DNA of 45,255 nt. It comes from CALVGQ01 sp964369385. Its GTDB lineage: Bacteria; Bacillota_I; Bacilli_A; Erysipelotrichales; Erysipelotrichaceae. Both the position numbers and the translations under genes were made by a program. Where the stretch lies: assembly GCA_964369385.1 (NCBI GenBank), contig CAYJEY010000018.1, positions 1-45,255 of the forward strand. Direction: 5' to 3'. Below are positions 14,596-23,572 of the stretch, one piece after another (within the stretch, counting starts at the first letter, position 1; every line of letters starts with the position of its first letter). The notes beneath the pieces are model-generated. The model ran no database searches and was not told the DNA's origin. It saw only the letters and a list, made by a program, of their open reading frames with translations.

Positions 14596-15168
14596 TTACA
14601 TAATCCCTACAAATCCACCGAGTGCAAGAGCCATCAAAGCAGCTGTAACAAGTGCAACAGGGTTTCCTTTGAATGAATCGGGAGTTTTTGCAATATCTAA
14701 TCTTTCACGAATCGTCGCCATGATATATAGCACGACTGTAAATCCTACAGGTACTGCAACTGAGTACACCATTGATTCTAAGAAAGAATATGAGCGTGAA
14801 ATATTGATTTGTGCAACATATAATACTGCACAGTTTGTCGTGATTAATGGCAAGTAAATCCCTAATGACTTATAAAGTCTAGGAGAGAAACGTTTAATTA
14901 CCATTTCAGTAAATTGAACAAATGACGCAATAACTAAGATGAAAGAAATAATACGCATATACTCAATGTTAAGTGGATCTAATACGTTGTGATATAAGAA
15001 ATAAGTAATTATTGATGAGCCAACAATAACAAATGTTACAGCCCCACCCATACCAATTGCAGATGAAGTCTTTTTAGATACCCCTAAAAATGGACACATA
15101 CCTAAGAAACTATGTAACAAAATATTATTAAAGATGGCCGCGCTTAGAAATAAAGTAAACAATTCCAT
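14596..15168 (-). CDS. rnfA: Rnf complex membrane subunit A
   Basis: A 190-residue integral membrane protein with six helices, one of the homologous pair RnfA/RnfE (NqrE/NqrD). It contains the half-channel motif NNILLHSFLGMCPFLGVS near the N-terminus and TTNCAVLYVA (about 109-118); in homologues the conserved cysteines of the two subunits hold an intramembrane iron cluster. Its start overlaps the rnfE stop codon. Confidence 0.93.
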   Translation of the reverse strand: MELFTLFLSAAIFNNILLHSFLGMCPFLGVSKKTSSAIGMGGAVTFVIVGSSIITYFLYHNVLDPLNIEYMRIISFILVIASFVQFTEMVIKRFSPRLYKSLGIYLPLITTNCAVLYVAQINISRSYSFLESMVYSVAVPVGFTVVLYIMATIRERLDIAKTPDSFKGNPVALVTAALMALALGGFVGIM

Positions 15169-15821
15169 TATTTAGCCCCCTTCTTTTCTTTTTCTTCTAT
15201 GCGTTTTTTAAAACTCGCAAAAAGAGCAGCAAAAACAGCAAAAGTTAAGAATGACCCTACATTAGATCCAAAAAGATCAATTGCATAAGGTTGTAGTGAT
15301 GTTAACTCAAAATTAAAGATTACATCTCCTGTTAATGGATTGGCAAATGATAATGCCATTGTCGATAAAAATTGACGTGTAGCAGAAATAAGCACAAGTG
15401 CTAAAGTATACCCAAGCCCCATTCCTAAACCATCAAGAGCTGATGCTCCTACTGAGTTTTTTGAAGCAAAAGCTTCTGCACGTCCTAAGATAATACAGTT
15501 TACAACAATAAGGCTAATGAATTCTCCTAAGTTTAAATGCACTGATGGCATATAGGCTTGCAGCATTAAGTCAACAACTGTAACTAGCGAAGCAATAACA
15601 ACGATATATACAGGGATACGAATCTCTGCAGGTGTAACTTTTCTAATAAGTGAAATGATCACATTTGATAATACAAGTACGAATATAACACTCAATCCCA
15701 TACCAATAGCATTATCTAAAGAAGAAGAGATAGCTAGCGCCGAGCATAGTCCTAAATATAATCCAAATACAGGATTTTCTTTTACAAGACCAGCTTTAAA
15801 ATTTTGAATATTTTTACTCAT
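15168..15821 (-). CDS. rnfE: Rnf complex membrane subunit E
   Basis: A 217-residue membrane subunit (NqrD homologue) with about six helices. It shows NPVFGLYLGLCSALAISSSL (16-35) and VNCIILGRAEAFAS, the partner motifs of RnfA with conserved cysteines. The C-terminus is strongly charged (KKRIEEKEKKGAK) and cytoplasmic. The start follows TAGGAGGGTAGAGAG. Length is normal. Confidence 0.93.
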   Translation of the reverse strand: MSKNIQNFKAGLVKENPVFGLYLGLCSALAISSSLDNAIGMGLSVIFVLVLSNVIISLIRKVTPAEIRIPVYIVVIASLVTVVDLMLQAYMPSVHLNLGEFISLIVVNCIILGRAEAFASKNSVGASALDGLGMGLGYTLALVLISATRQFLSTMALSFANPLTGDVIFNFELTSLQPYAIDLFGSNVGSFLTFAVFAALFASFKKRIEEKEKKGAK

Positions 15822-15833
15822 CTCTCTACCCTC

Positions 15834-16661
15834 CTATTGCTTTGCAGCATCTAATGCTGCTTGTACGGCTTGAATTGCTGAATTTGATGAACCAGTTGCT
15901 CCTGAAACTACATCAAATCCTTCAGTTGAGTTCAATCCGACAAATCCAGATAAATAAGTTTCATCTACTAATCCTACATAATCAGGTGTATCATTTGCTT
16001 CTAGCATCACCACGCTTGCAACTACTCCATCTGTAATGGTAATTTCAAACGTATTGACTCCATACAATCCGAATGAATCTACTACGTACACACCTTCGTT
16101 TGAAGATACAACTGTTACTTTTTCAGGTTCAGTTGATGGTTCTACAGAAACCTCAGTTCCACTAATTTCCCCGTAAAGTTCTTTCGCATCGGTAATTCCT
16201 AGCGCCACAGCAGTACTTGATACTGTTGCCCCTGATAAAATATCAACAGAGTCATTGACTGTACTTCCAACAATTGTAGAGACAAATTCATCTTCTGCAA
16301 TACGACTTCCAATTAAGCTTGTTTCTTGTTGAGAAAGCACTTGATAACCAACAATATTTGAATCCATATCAATTCCTAACATGAATACAATTGGAGTACT
16401 TGTGTTATACCCTAAAACTTCAACTTTGAAGGCATATCCTTCACCGCTTGCAACATATGCTGATTGCACATGAGATGAGCCATCTTCTAGTTCTAACTCT
16501 GTAAACTCTGCATCTGGGAATAAAATTTCAAGATTAGCAAGTTCGGCCTCTAGAGCACGTTTCTCAATGATTGGCGCAGTCATTTCATTCACAAAACTTA
16601 ATACACCTCCAGCTATAGCTCCGACAATCGATAAGAATAATGTTAATTTTACTATTTTCAT
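15834..16661 (-). CDS. rnfG: RnfG with two FMN_bind domains
   Basis: A 275-residue protein: membrane anchor (about 5-24), a complete RnfG/NqrC-type domain ending in flavinylation motif SGATVSS (Ser143-Thr146), a short linker rich in Glu/Ser/Thr, then a second FMN_bind domain (about 185-273) with its own SGATGSS (Ser253-Thr256). Usual RnfG is roughly 180-220 residues with one site. In the family FMN is attached through a phosphoester to the Thr by ApbE, which is encoded divergently next to the operon. The start ATG follows AGGAGATTGAAA; a TTG two codons earlier is too close to the ribosome binding site. Confidence 0.88.
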   Translation of the reverse strand: MKIVKLTLFLSIVGAIAGGVLSFVNEMTAPIIEKRALEAELANLEILFPDAEFTELELEDGSSHVQSAYVASGEGYAFKVEVLGYNTSTPIVFMLGIDMDSNIVGYQVLSQQETSLIGSRIAEDEFVSTIVGSTVNDSVDILSGATVSSTAVALGITDAKELYGEISGTEVSVEPSTEPEKVTVVSSNEGVYVVDSFGLYGVNTFEITITDGVVASVVMLEANDTPDYVGLVDETYLSGFVGLNSTEGFDVVSGATGSSNSAIQAVQAALDAAKQ

Positions 16662-16671
16662 TTTCAATCTC

Positions 16672-18033
16672 CTATTGAGCTTCAGCTAACGCTGCATTGA
16701 CTGCATCAATAACTGAATTACTTGTAACGGTCGCGCCAGAAACAATATCCATTGAATCTCCCGCTTTTTTTCCTTGGAATGTTGCTAGATGTTCTGCTTT
16801 TGTAGCTGCATCACCAATTCCTGCAGTATCTGCGAAATAGGTATTTTCAACACTACTTACAACACCATCTTCAATCACAATATCAAACACATTTTCTCCT
16901 GCATAACCTTGTGCAGTTACTGTGTAAACATTACCGTTTACTTCAACTTTTGGTCCACTTAGTTCTGCAACTTCAAGTGATGATGATGCTAATACCACAA
17001 CTCCACTAAATAATACAAATGCCACAACAACACTTATGATATTCTTTTTATAGTTCTTAATTTGACTTCCATCAGTAATGCGCTCAATCATTGGTGAAAA
17101 CATGTTCATCAACAAGATTGAGTAAAGCACTCCCTCAGGTAAACTTGAATGAATACGTAATAATACTGTGAATGCAGCAGCACCAATTGAGAATATAATG
17201 CGTCCTGGTGCACTTGTAGGACTCGTTACAGGATCTGTCAACATAAATACCGCCGCAAATACTGCTCCTCCTGCAAACACATGATACAGCGGATACCAAA
17301 CACCTACTCCATACATAAATCCAATGATTAAAGCAATCACAAAAATAGATGTTAAGTATGTTACAGGTATACGCCAATCAATAATTCCTCGTAGCGATAG
17401 GTATACTCCAGCAATAATAATAGCTAGTGCTGATGTTTCTCCCATTGCCCCTGGATAATTTCCTACAAATAAATTTAACAATCCATTAAAATCAGCTAAT
17501 AAAACTGTTGAGCTTGCATCCGATAATAACCAACCACTAGATGCAATTGTTGTAGCAGGAGTTGCCCCTGTTACAAAATCTGGAATCACTGCTCCTGCAA
17601 ATGAAGCAAAGATTACTGCACGTCCAACTGCTGCTGGGTTAAAAATATTTTGTCCAAATCCACCAAATACAATCTTACCAAAGAATACTGCAATGATTGT
17701 CGCTACAATCACTGGGTAAATCTCTGTATTTACCATACACATTAATGCGATGATTATTCCTGTTACCCATGGATAAGAATTTTTAATTGACTTCACTACA
17801 TTTTGCTTTGTAGCTGCATACCAAACTGCCTCTGTAATTACTGAGGTAGCAACAGCTACTCCCATTACTGTACAAGCTTGGATCACGTAACTTACACCAT
17901 AACTTGCATTTGTTGCATAAAATCCAAGAGTAACGATAAACACAAACATAAGTGCAAGTGTAAGCTCCATCATAATTCTTCCAGTGCTTAATTGATTTAG
18001 ATAGTTTGGAGATGGTTTAAATGTAAATTTCAT
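16672..18033 (-). CDS. rnfD: RnfD with a fused C-terminal FMN_bind domain
   Basis: A 453-residue protein. Residues 1-325 are a normal RnfD/NqrB-like membrane subunit, including its covalent FMN motif TGATPATT (Thr155-Thr158). After one more membrane helix (about 332-350) comes an extra extracytoplasmic FMN_bind domain (about 360-453) with motif SGATVTS (Ser432-Thr435) and the terminal helix NSVIDAVNAALAEAQ. Typical RnfD is about 300-350 residues and stops before this. The ribosome binding site GGGGGAAATTAAA is good. Both FMN sites would be substrates of ApbE. It lies 12 bases after rnfC. Confidence 0.92.
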   Translation of the reverse strand: MKFTFKPSPNYLNQLSTGRIMMELTLALMFVFIVTLGFYATNASYGVSYVIQACTVMGVAVATSVITEAVWYAATKQNVVKSIKNSYPWVTGIIIALMCMVNTEIYPVIVATIIAVFFGKIVFGGFGQNIFNPAAVGRAVIFASFAGAVIPDFVTGATPATTIASSGWLLSDASSTVLLADFNGLLNLFVGNYPGAMGETSALAIIIAGVYLSLRGIIDWRIPVTYLTSIFVIALIIGFMYGVGVWYPLYHVFAGGAVFAAVFMLTDPVTSPTSAPGRIIFSIGAAAFTVLLRIHSSLPEGVLYSILLMNMFSPMIERITDGSQIKNYKKNIISVVVAFVLFSGVVVLASSSLEVAELSGPKVEVNGNVYTVTAQGYAGENVFDIVIEDGVVSSVENTYFADTAGIGDAATKAEHLATFQGKKAGDSMDIVSGATVTSNSVIDAVNAALAEAQ

Positions 18034-18045
18034 TTTAATTTCCCC

Positions 18046-19341
18046 CTACTTCTTTTTACGAAGGGCCATTGCGCGCTTCGCTCTTCTAATTCCCTCAGTC
18101 ACTTCAATCTTTGAAGGACAGATGTATGTACATAAACCACACTCGATACACTCATTCACTCCAGATGCTTCAAGATTATCTATATCTTTTAGCTTCTCGA
18201 ATGTATTCAATCGAACTGGTTGTAGTCCTGCTGGACAGTGGTCTGAGCATTTACCACAACGGAGACAGGCTACTTCATTCACAGCTTCGTTTTTCATTAC
18301 TGTAATCGCATTTGTCGATGGTGTTACCACAAAAATATCATTCGTGATTGATTTCCCCATCATCGGTCCCCCAGCAATAAGTAAAACATCTTCTGCTGTA
18401 TACCCACCACAAGCTTCAATAACTGCTTTAGTACTTGTCCCTACTGGTACTTGTACATTAGCTGGTGTATTCACTGCATTACCTGATACTGTTACAATTT
18501 TATTTACGATTGGCATACCTGTACGCATCGCATGTGCAAATGCAATTGCAGTTGTAGCATTATTTACAATAACACCAACTTCACTTGGTAAGCGATCATA
18601 TCTCTTTTTAAGTACTTGATAAACAAGTGTGCGTTCCCATCCCATTGGATATACATCTGGTACAGCTTTTACTTCAATATTTGTAGCACCTTTAAATGCT
18701 TCAATAAGTTTAGGTATAAAATCTTTTTTTGTTTGCTTAATGCAGACAAGTGCTTTTTGTGCACCACACATTTTTAGCATTGTTTCTACACCAACTACTA
18801 AATCTTCTAAGCTTGTCTTCATTACATGATAGTCTGCAGTAATATAAGGTTCACATTCAACTGCATTGATCACCAATGTATCGATTCCTTTGATTCCACG
18901 ATATTTGATGTAAGTCGGAAAACCTGCACCTCCACATCCTACTATCCCCGCGTTCATCATAAAATCTACTAGTTGTTCAACTGTTGTTTGTTTTGGATCA
19001 ATTACTGCTAAAGGTGCATCAACTTCATATTTCCCATCATTTTCAATCACTAGATGATTTACTGGTGTAAGTGAAGCATGCATGAATTTTTCAATCCCCT
19101 TAACTTTACCTGATACAGAAGAGAAAAGTGGTACTGAAAAATGATCATTGCGCACAGCAACCTTTGTCCCTACTTTGACAAGGTCCCCTTCTTGTACTAA
19201 TACTTCCACTGCACTTGATCCCATATTTACTAATGGAATTGCAACTGTATTAGGTGCATTTACGACTACTAAGTCACTATGACTAGTAAGTTCTTTATGA
19301 CCATTAACATGTTTTCTCATTGTTCCTGTTAAAAATGCCAT
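18046..19341 (-). CDS. rnfC: Rnf complex peripheral subunit C
   Basis: A 431-residue cytoplasmic subunit thought to exchange electrons with NAD(H). It has an N-terminal barrel-sandwich part, the FMN/NADH-binding region GCGGAGFPTYIK (135-146), a SLBB-like part, and two 4Fe-4S motifs: C359-x2-C362-x2-C365-x3-C369-P and C398-x2-C401-x2-C404-x3-C408-P. The basic tail follows. It is first in the operon rnfC-D-G-E-A-(Cys-rich)-B. With a shortened RnfB, these two clusters are the only ferredoxin-type pair left in the complex. Confidence 0.95.
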   Translation of the reverse strand: MAFLTGTMRKHVNGHKELTSHSDLVVVNAPNTVAIPLVNMGSSAVEVLVQEGDLVKVGTKVAVRNDHFSVPLFSSVSGKVKGIEKFMHASLTPVNHLVIENDGKYEVDAPLAVIDPKQTTVEQLVDFMMNAGIVGCGGAGFPTYIKYRGIKGIDTLVINAVECEPYITADYHVMKTSLEDLVVGVETMLKMCGAQKALVCIKQTKKDFIPKLIEAFKGATNIEVKAVPDVYPMGWERTLVYQVLKKRYDRLPSEVGVIVNNATTAIAFAHAMRTGMPIVNKIVTVSGNAVNTPANVQVPVGTSTKAVIEACGGYTAEDVLLIAGGPMMGKSITNDIFVVTPSTNAITVMKNEAVNEVACLRCGKCSDHCPAGLQPVRLNTFEKLKDIDNLEASGVNECIECGLCTYICPSKIEVTEGIRRAKRAMALRKKK

Positions 19342-19420
19342 TCTTTCTACCTTAATATCCTTTCTTCTAACTTTTTAATTATCTTACCAAAGCCTTTAAA
19401 CTACGATAAAATCATCACTA

Positions 19421-19449
19421 ATTATATCACTTCAATGCACACATGTGAA
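19421..19449 (-). promoter_or_regulatory. Promoter of the rnf operon
   Basis: Minus strand TTCACA (19444-19449), 17-base spacer, TATAAT (19421-19426) with an extended -10 TGA. The -35 lies within a Rex-like site. Predicted leader is about 70 bases. Confidence 0.75.
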
Positions 19450-19462
19450 TAACTTTAACAAT
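19444..19462. promoter_or_regulatory. Possible Rex operator at the rnf promoter
   Basis: On the minus strand TTGTTAA, 5 bases, TTCACAT. The halves match Rex-type half-sites (TTGTTAA/TTGTGAA and TTCACAA), but the spacer is 5 instead of the usual 4, so this is a weak match. It covers the -35. Confidence 0.35.
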
Positions 19463-19469
19463 GTATACA

Positions 19470-19487
19470 TTGCTTATTTTTTCACAA
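19470..19487. promoter_or_regulatory. Possible Rex operator at the apbE promoter
   Basis: TTGCTTA-TTTT-TTCACAA: correct 7-4-7 spacing, right half perfect and left half 4 of 7 against TTGTGAAN4TTCACAA. It covers the -35 and part of the spacer of the apbE promoter. Confidence 0.45.
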
Positions 19488-19498
19488 TATAATATAAT
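19470..19498 (+). promoter_or_regulatory. Promoter of apbE
   Basis: TTGCTT (19470-19475), 17-base spacer, TATAAT (19493-19498). It is back-to-back with the rnf promoter. The leader would be about 80 bases. Confidence 0.65.
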
Positions 19499-19584
19499 GT
19501 ATAATTAGTACATAGTATTAACAAATTAGTTGCATTTTAACACAAAAATGTGAATAATATACTTGTCATTGAGGTGAAAAAAAG

Positions 19585-20697
19585 ATGAAAAAAAGTTCTA
19601 TATTAGCTCTCCTTCTCTGCTTTCTATTAAGTGGATGTTCAAACACGAAAGAGTATACACGTTATGATCGTTCTACTTTAAATAGTGGCTTTGATACTGT
19701 TATTACCCTTGCAACTTATGAAACAACGCAAAGTGACTTTGATGAGAAATTTCAAATAACTTCAGATTTGTTTATTCACTACAACAATTTATTTGATATC
19801 TATCATGAATATGATGGAATGAATAACTTAAAAACAATCAATGATCATTCAGGAATTGAACCAGTTGAGGTTGACCAAGAAATCATTGACTTATTATTAG
19901 AAGCTCGTGAGTTTACAGAAATGAGCCAAGGTGAGTTTGATGTAACAATGGGAGCAGAGTTGCAAGTATGGCACAATTATCGTACAGCAGGAATTGAGAA
20001 GAACCTAAATGGTGAGTATGCCCCCCTACCAAGTGAGGAAGAATTAGCCGAAGCCCAAGCATGTCGTGGCTGGGAGCATGTTGAGATTGATGATGAGGCA
20101 AATACCGTTTTCATTACCAATAGCTGCGTTTCATTAGATGTTGGTGGAATCGCCAAAGGATACGCTACTGAACAAGTCGCACAAAAGCTAGAATCTTTAG
20201 ATACGTATGCTGGCTTTGTGAACGCTGGTGGAAACAATCGCTTAATTAATTCCAAGCCCGATGGTAATCCATGGGTATCTGGTATTACCCATCCAGATCA
20301 AGCAGGTGAAATTCTTATATTCGAAGTAGAGGGAAGTTCATCGATTGTCACAAGTGGTGACTATGAACGTTTCTTTATTGCAGAAGATAAAACCCAATAC
20401 CATCATATTATTGATCCAACTACAGGATATCCTGCTACTTATTATCGTTCTGTATCTATAGTTACTTCTAATAGTGGACACGCCGATATATTATCAACTA
20501 GTCTATATACAATGAGTATTGAAGATGGGAAACAAATGATTCAAAGATACTTGGAGACCTATCCAGAAAATGAGTTAGAAGTGATCTGGATGATGCAATC
20601 AGACTTAGCGCAAGAAGATAGTAACGGAGTTTATTTTCAAGATTACTACATTACATCAACAGATGGATTAAAAGATAAAATAACATTTGTACAATAA
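19585..20697 (+). CDS. apbE: FAD:protein FMN transferase (ApbE), lipoprotein
   Basis: A 370-residue extracytoplasmic enzyme that moves FMN from FAD onto Thr of SGAT-type motifs. It has a lipoprotein signal with lipobox LSGC (Cys18). The ApbE core includes SLDVGGIAKGYATEQ, FVNAGGNNR, VTSGDYERFF, HHIIDPTTGYPA and the Mg-binding Asp/Thr region near SIVTSNSGHADILSTSL. It is transcribed divergently from the rnf operon, which encodes four predicted flavinylation sites (two in RnfD, two in RnfG), so those are its probable substrates. The start follows GAGGTGAAAAAAAG. A strong terminator follows. Confidence 0.96.
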   Translation: MKKSSILALLLCFLLSGCSNTKEYTRYDRSTLNSGFDTVITLATYETTQSDFDEKFQITSDLFIHYNNLFDIYHEYDGMNNLKTINDHSGIEPVEVDQEIIDLLLEAREFTEMSQGEFDVTMGAELQVWHNYRTAGIEKNLNGEYAPLPSEEELAEAQACRGWEHVEIDDEANTVFITNSCVSLDVGGIAKGYATEQVAQKLESLDTYAGFVNAGGNNRLINSKPDGNPWVSGITHPDQAGEILIFEVEGSSSIVTSGDYERFFIAEDKTQYHHIIDPTTGYPATYYRSVSIVTSNSGHADILSTSLYTMSIEDGKQMIQRYLETYPENELEVIWMMQSDLAQEDSNGVYFQDYYITSTDGLKDKITFVQ

Positions 20698-20745
20698 AAA
20701 GATGAGCTATTCCCACATCATTGAGGAATAGCTCATCTTTTTATT
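20696..20745. terminator. Bidirectional terminator
   Basis: Eighteen-base-pair perfect stem (20696-20713 / 20725-20742), 11-base loop, A run before and T run after. It separates convergent apbE and the PNPOx-like gene. Confidence 0.93.
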
Positions 20746-21232
20746 TTGTATATTTCATTTCAACGTCTTGAATACGTCCCTTTGAAACTTTCGCACTAAT
20801 ATTTTTAATTTCAATGCTCACGATTAATGTATGCTCAATCGACATATCAATTTCTTTTTGAGCAAGTTCTGGGTATTGTGGTGCATACTTATCGCACAGT
20901 GCGATAAGTGCCTCTCTTTTCTCATGTGAATCCTCCACAAAATGAGAAATACCATTCAAAGTGACACTTCCATAATGTGTCGAAAATGTTTCTGGAATAA
21001 CTCGGTCTTCCTCAATGATACAAAAACTAACTTGACTACATGCTTTCATACAATCTACTTTCCAACCAACTTTAGCACAATGAAAATAAATTTTTCCATC
21101 CATCACTACAAAGTTCAGTGGAACTTGATAGATCCCTTGCATTTCATCTTGAAGTGCAAGAATCCCCGTCTGTGCCTGAGCAAGCCATGTCATTGCAACT
21201 TCATCTGTTGTTTCTTGTAGTCTTCTTCTCAT
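20741..21232 (-). CDS. PNPOx/NimA-like flavin-binding protein
   Basis: A 163-residue split-barrel protein like the NimA/pyridoxamine 5'-phosphate oxidase-related family: MRRRLQETTDEVAMTWLAQAQTGILAL, then VPLNFVVMDGKIYFHCAKVGWKVDCM (about 38-63) and a strand SVTLNGISHFV. Members bind flavin, F420 or haem, and many reduce nitro compounds or have unknown roles. The start ATG 21232 overlaps the stop of the nucleotidase gene (ATGA) with GGAGGG just upstream; an ATG 27 codons earlier lies deep in that gene. It is last in the phn-nucleotidase unit. Confidence 0.75.
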   Translation of the reverse strand: MRRRLQETTDEVAMTWLAQAQTGILALQDEMQGIYQVPLNFVVMDGKIYFHCAKVGWKVDCMKACSQVSFCIIEEDRVIPETFSTHYGSVTLNGISHFVEDSHEKREALIALCDKYAPQYPELAQKEIDMSIEHTLIVSIEIKNISAKVSKGRIQDVEMKYTK

Positions 21233-22752
21233 GATTTCCCTCCCACTACTTGAATATTCTCTATGTGTTGAATCTTTAATACTGGATGAGAACGAATGTA
21301 TTCTGCAATGCATTCAACCATATCCATTGTAATTTCTTTGATTCGCTCACATTCATAAACCATTGTGAAATCACCACCACCGCTCGCGCGATAATTACTC
21401 ATTGCCACACTGACAAATTGATCGTCTAGAAGTTCTTTTCCTTTGAATAAGACGGAATCAATGCGGTGCCCGACTTCTCTATCAGCATGAATAACATAAC
21501 TAATTCCATCAACCATATCATAGTTGTAGTGTTGCGGTTTAGGTTCACTAAAGCTTGAACTCACCCCTACTACTCCATTTGAAACAGTAAAATATTCTGC
21601 GCATTTTTCGAGGTAAGCAAGCAATTGTTTTTTTGACATTTTAAGAACAACTATCGTATTGGGATACACATACGTCGATACTAAATCTCTCATTGTGATT
21701 TCTTGCGAAAATCCAACAGCATCATTAAACAAAGCTACTGCGCTGCAATCTGCATTTGTAAAATAAAATTGAACTTGATTTAGAAAAGAAACAAGTGGAT
21801 GTTTATGAAAACGTGCTGCAAATGCATCATGTATCAGTAAATCTCCTTGCTCTAATCTTCCGAGTGGCTGATCCAACCATGATTGTGTTTTATCTTCCAA
21901 TTGGGCAATCAACTGCATTGTTTTCACATCTTCATCTTGATTAGCATAAATAAAACGAGAATCAATCTGACGACTATCTAAATCCCATTCAATACAAACA
22001 GCTTCACTCGCTTGATGCGCTGTTTGCGTTACGTATACACCATTCACATATTGTCCGATTGAGCGATGTTGATGCCCTGAAATCAGCACATCAATACCAT
22101 CAACTCCACAAATTTGGTAAGCTTGGTTTTCTCCGGTGTGAGTCTCTGTTGGCTCACCAGTATTTAAATCATTTTCAAATCCACCGTGATAAACCACGAC
22201 AATCCCATCAACTTGTTGCGTATTTTTAATAAGCATAACTGTATCTTTAATAAACTGATAGGCATCTAGAAAAATCATATTTTCAATGTGTTCAGGTTTT
22301 TCCCAATGCGGTACAAAATGCGTCACTGCTCCAATAAGTGCAATTTTAACAGCTCCAAAATCATGTATTTGATAAGCAGGTGCTATTGGCTTGCCATGAA
22401 GTAATACATTTCCACTCAAGCAAATAGCATTTACATCATTTTGGTATTGAGCTAACATATCAAGGCCAAAATTAAAGTCATGATTGCCTAAATTGTAGTA
22501 ATCATATTGCAAATAATTCAGCACTTTAGCCATTGGATGCATCGAATCCGCCTCATATAAACTATGATAATAATTCATTGGACTTCCCTGTAGAATATCA
22601 CCATTATCGATAAGCAGTGTGTGCTCATCATGTTCAGCTTCAATTTGTTGCACCAATCGTGATACTCCTTGATTCACTGCTTCTTTATTACTATAACGAT
22701 GTCCACTTACATAACCATGAATATCGGATGTAGCAATCAGTTTGATTTTCAT
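21229..22752 (-). CDS. Bifunctional metallophosphatase/5'-nucleotidase family protein
   Basis: A 507-residue two-domain enzyme: N-terminal metallophosphatase (SDIHGY at 9-14 with Asp10 and His12, DNGDILQGSP, YNLGNHDFNFG, SGHQHR) and C-terminal 5'-nucleotidase domain (from about 300, with YANQ and SNYRASGGGDF substrate region). UshA-type relatives hydrolyse nucleotides, cyclic 2',3'-nucleotides or sugar nucleotides. No signal peptide is visible, so the enzyme appears cytoplasmic, unlike UshA itself. It lies one base after the second phn permease, so it probably processes what the transporter imports or recycles nucleotides under phosphate need. Confidence 0.88.
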   Translation of the reverse strand: MKIKLIATSDIHGYVSGHRYSNKEAVNQGVSRLVQQIEAEHDEHTLLIDNGDILQGSPMNYYHSLYEADSMHPMAKVLNYLQYDYYNLGNHDFNFGLDMLAQYQNDVNAICLSGNVLLHGKPIAPAYQIHDFGAVKIALIGAVTHFVPHWEKPEHIENMIFLDAYQFIKDTVMLIKNTQQVDGIVVVYHGGFENDLNTGEPTETHTGENQAYQICGVDGIDVLISGHQHRSIGQYVNGVYVTQTAHQASEAVCIEWDLDSRQIDSRFIYANQDEDVKTMQLIAQLEDKTQSWLDQPLGRLEQGDLLIHDAFAARFHKHPLVSFLNQVQFYFTNADCSAVALFNDAVGFSQEITMRDLVSTYVYPNTIVVLKMSKKQLLAYLEKCAEYFTVSNGVVGVSSSFSEPKPQHYNYDMVDGISYVIHADREVGHRIDSVLFKGKELLDDQFVSVAMSNYRASGGGDFTMVYECERIKEITMDMVECIAEYIRSHPVLKIQHIENIQVVGGKS

Positions 22753-22753
22753 A

Positions 22754-23560
22754 TTACTCCCCCGTTGCTAGTTTACGTCTAACTCGTGTAGAGAAGTATT
22801 CAATAACGAGTACTAAGACAACAAGGGCAACTAAGAATGCCCCTACAATTCCCCAACGACGTGAATTTATTGCTTGTGTTAAAGCAGCACCAATTCCACC
22901 TGCTCCTACAATTCCTAGTACACTTGCATCTTTTACATTGATATCAAAACGATAAATCGTAGTGGAAATAAAGTTTGCATATAGTTGTGGTAAAATACCA
23001 ACACGAATCTTTTCAAAAGTACTGCATCCCGCAGCATCTAACGATTCTAAAATTCCAGTATCTAAATCTTCAATTGCTGTAATGAACATTTTAGACATCA
23101 TTCCAATTGAACAAATACTTTGTGTTACAACTCCACAAAATGGTCCAGGTCCTGTTACACGAACCCACATCAAAGCCCATACTAGAGATGGAATTGTGCG
23201 AATGAATAAAATAATAGCACGTACTACAAATGAAATTGGCTTTCCAACAATATTCTCACTTGCTAAAAAGCTAATAGGAACAGCTAAAATAGCTCCAAAT
23301 AATGTTCCCAATACCGCTATCGCAATTGTTTGTAAAATCAAATAAGGTACACCATCTACCGTAAAATTAAACAACCAATCAAGATCTGGATTTACTAATC
23401 CATAAAGCATACCAAAGGCAACTTCGGTTCCTTTTTCAGTAATTCCTTCAAAATTAACACCACTTGCTGACCATAAAATTAAAAACGTAACAACTAAACT
23501 TGATACAACTGCAACCCAAGCTTTACGAGGACGTTTCTCATACATTTCAAAAATTGACAT
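22754..23560 (-). CDS. phnE: PhnE-type ABC permease (second copy)
   Basis: A 268-residue inner-membrane permease of the phosphonate/phosphite importer class with about six helices. The EAA loop contacting PhnC is LDAAGCSTFEKIRVGILPQL (about 174-193). It pairs with the neighbouring permease to form the channel as a heterodimer. It starts 12 bases after the first permease gene and ends one base before the nucleotidase gene. Confidence 0.9.
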   Translation of the reverse strand: MSIFEMYEKRPRKAWVAVVSSLVVTFLILWSASGVNFEGITEKGTEVAFGMLYGLVNPDLDWLFNFTVDGVPYLILQTIAIAVLGTLFGAILAVPISFLASENIVGKPISFVVRAIILFIRTIPSLVWALMWVRVTGPGPFCGVVTQSICSIGMMSKMFITAIEDLDTGILESLDAAGCSTFEKIRVGILPQLYANFISTTIYRFDINVKDASVLGIVGAGGIGAALTQAINSRRWGIVGAFLVALVVLVLVIEYFSTRVRRKLATGE

Positions 23561-23572
23561 TTTATTTTCCTC

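Noticed and set aside
18122..18619. 165-codon plus-strand open frame opposite rnfC
   Set aside because: It lies wholly antisense to a clear gene, has no ribosome binding site and shows no recognisable protein features.
14096..19341. Na+-translocating NADH:quinone reductase (Nqr) instead of Rnf
   Set aside because: The first gene has two 4Fe-4S motifs and the RnfC layout, and no nqrF-type reductase is present.
22962..23345. 127-codon plus-strand open frame opposite the second phnE
   Set aside because: Antisense to a well-supported permease; no ribosome binding site.
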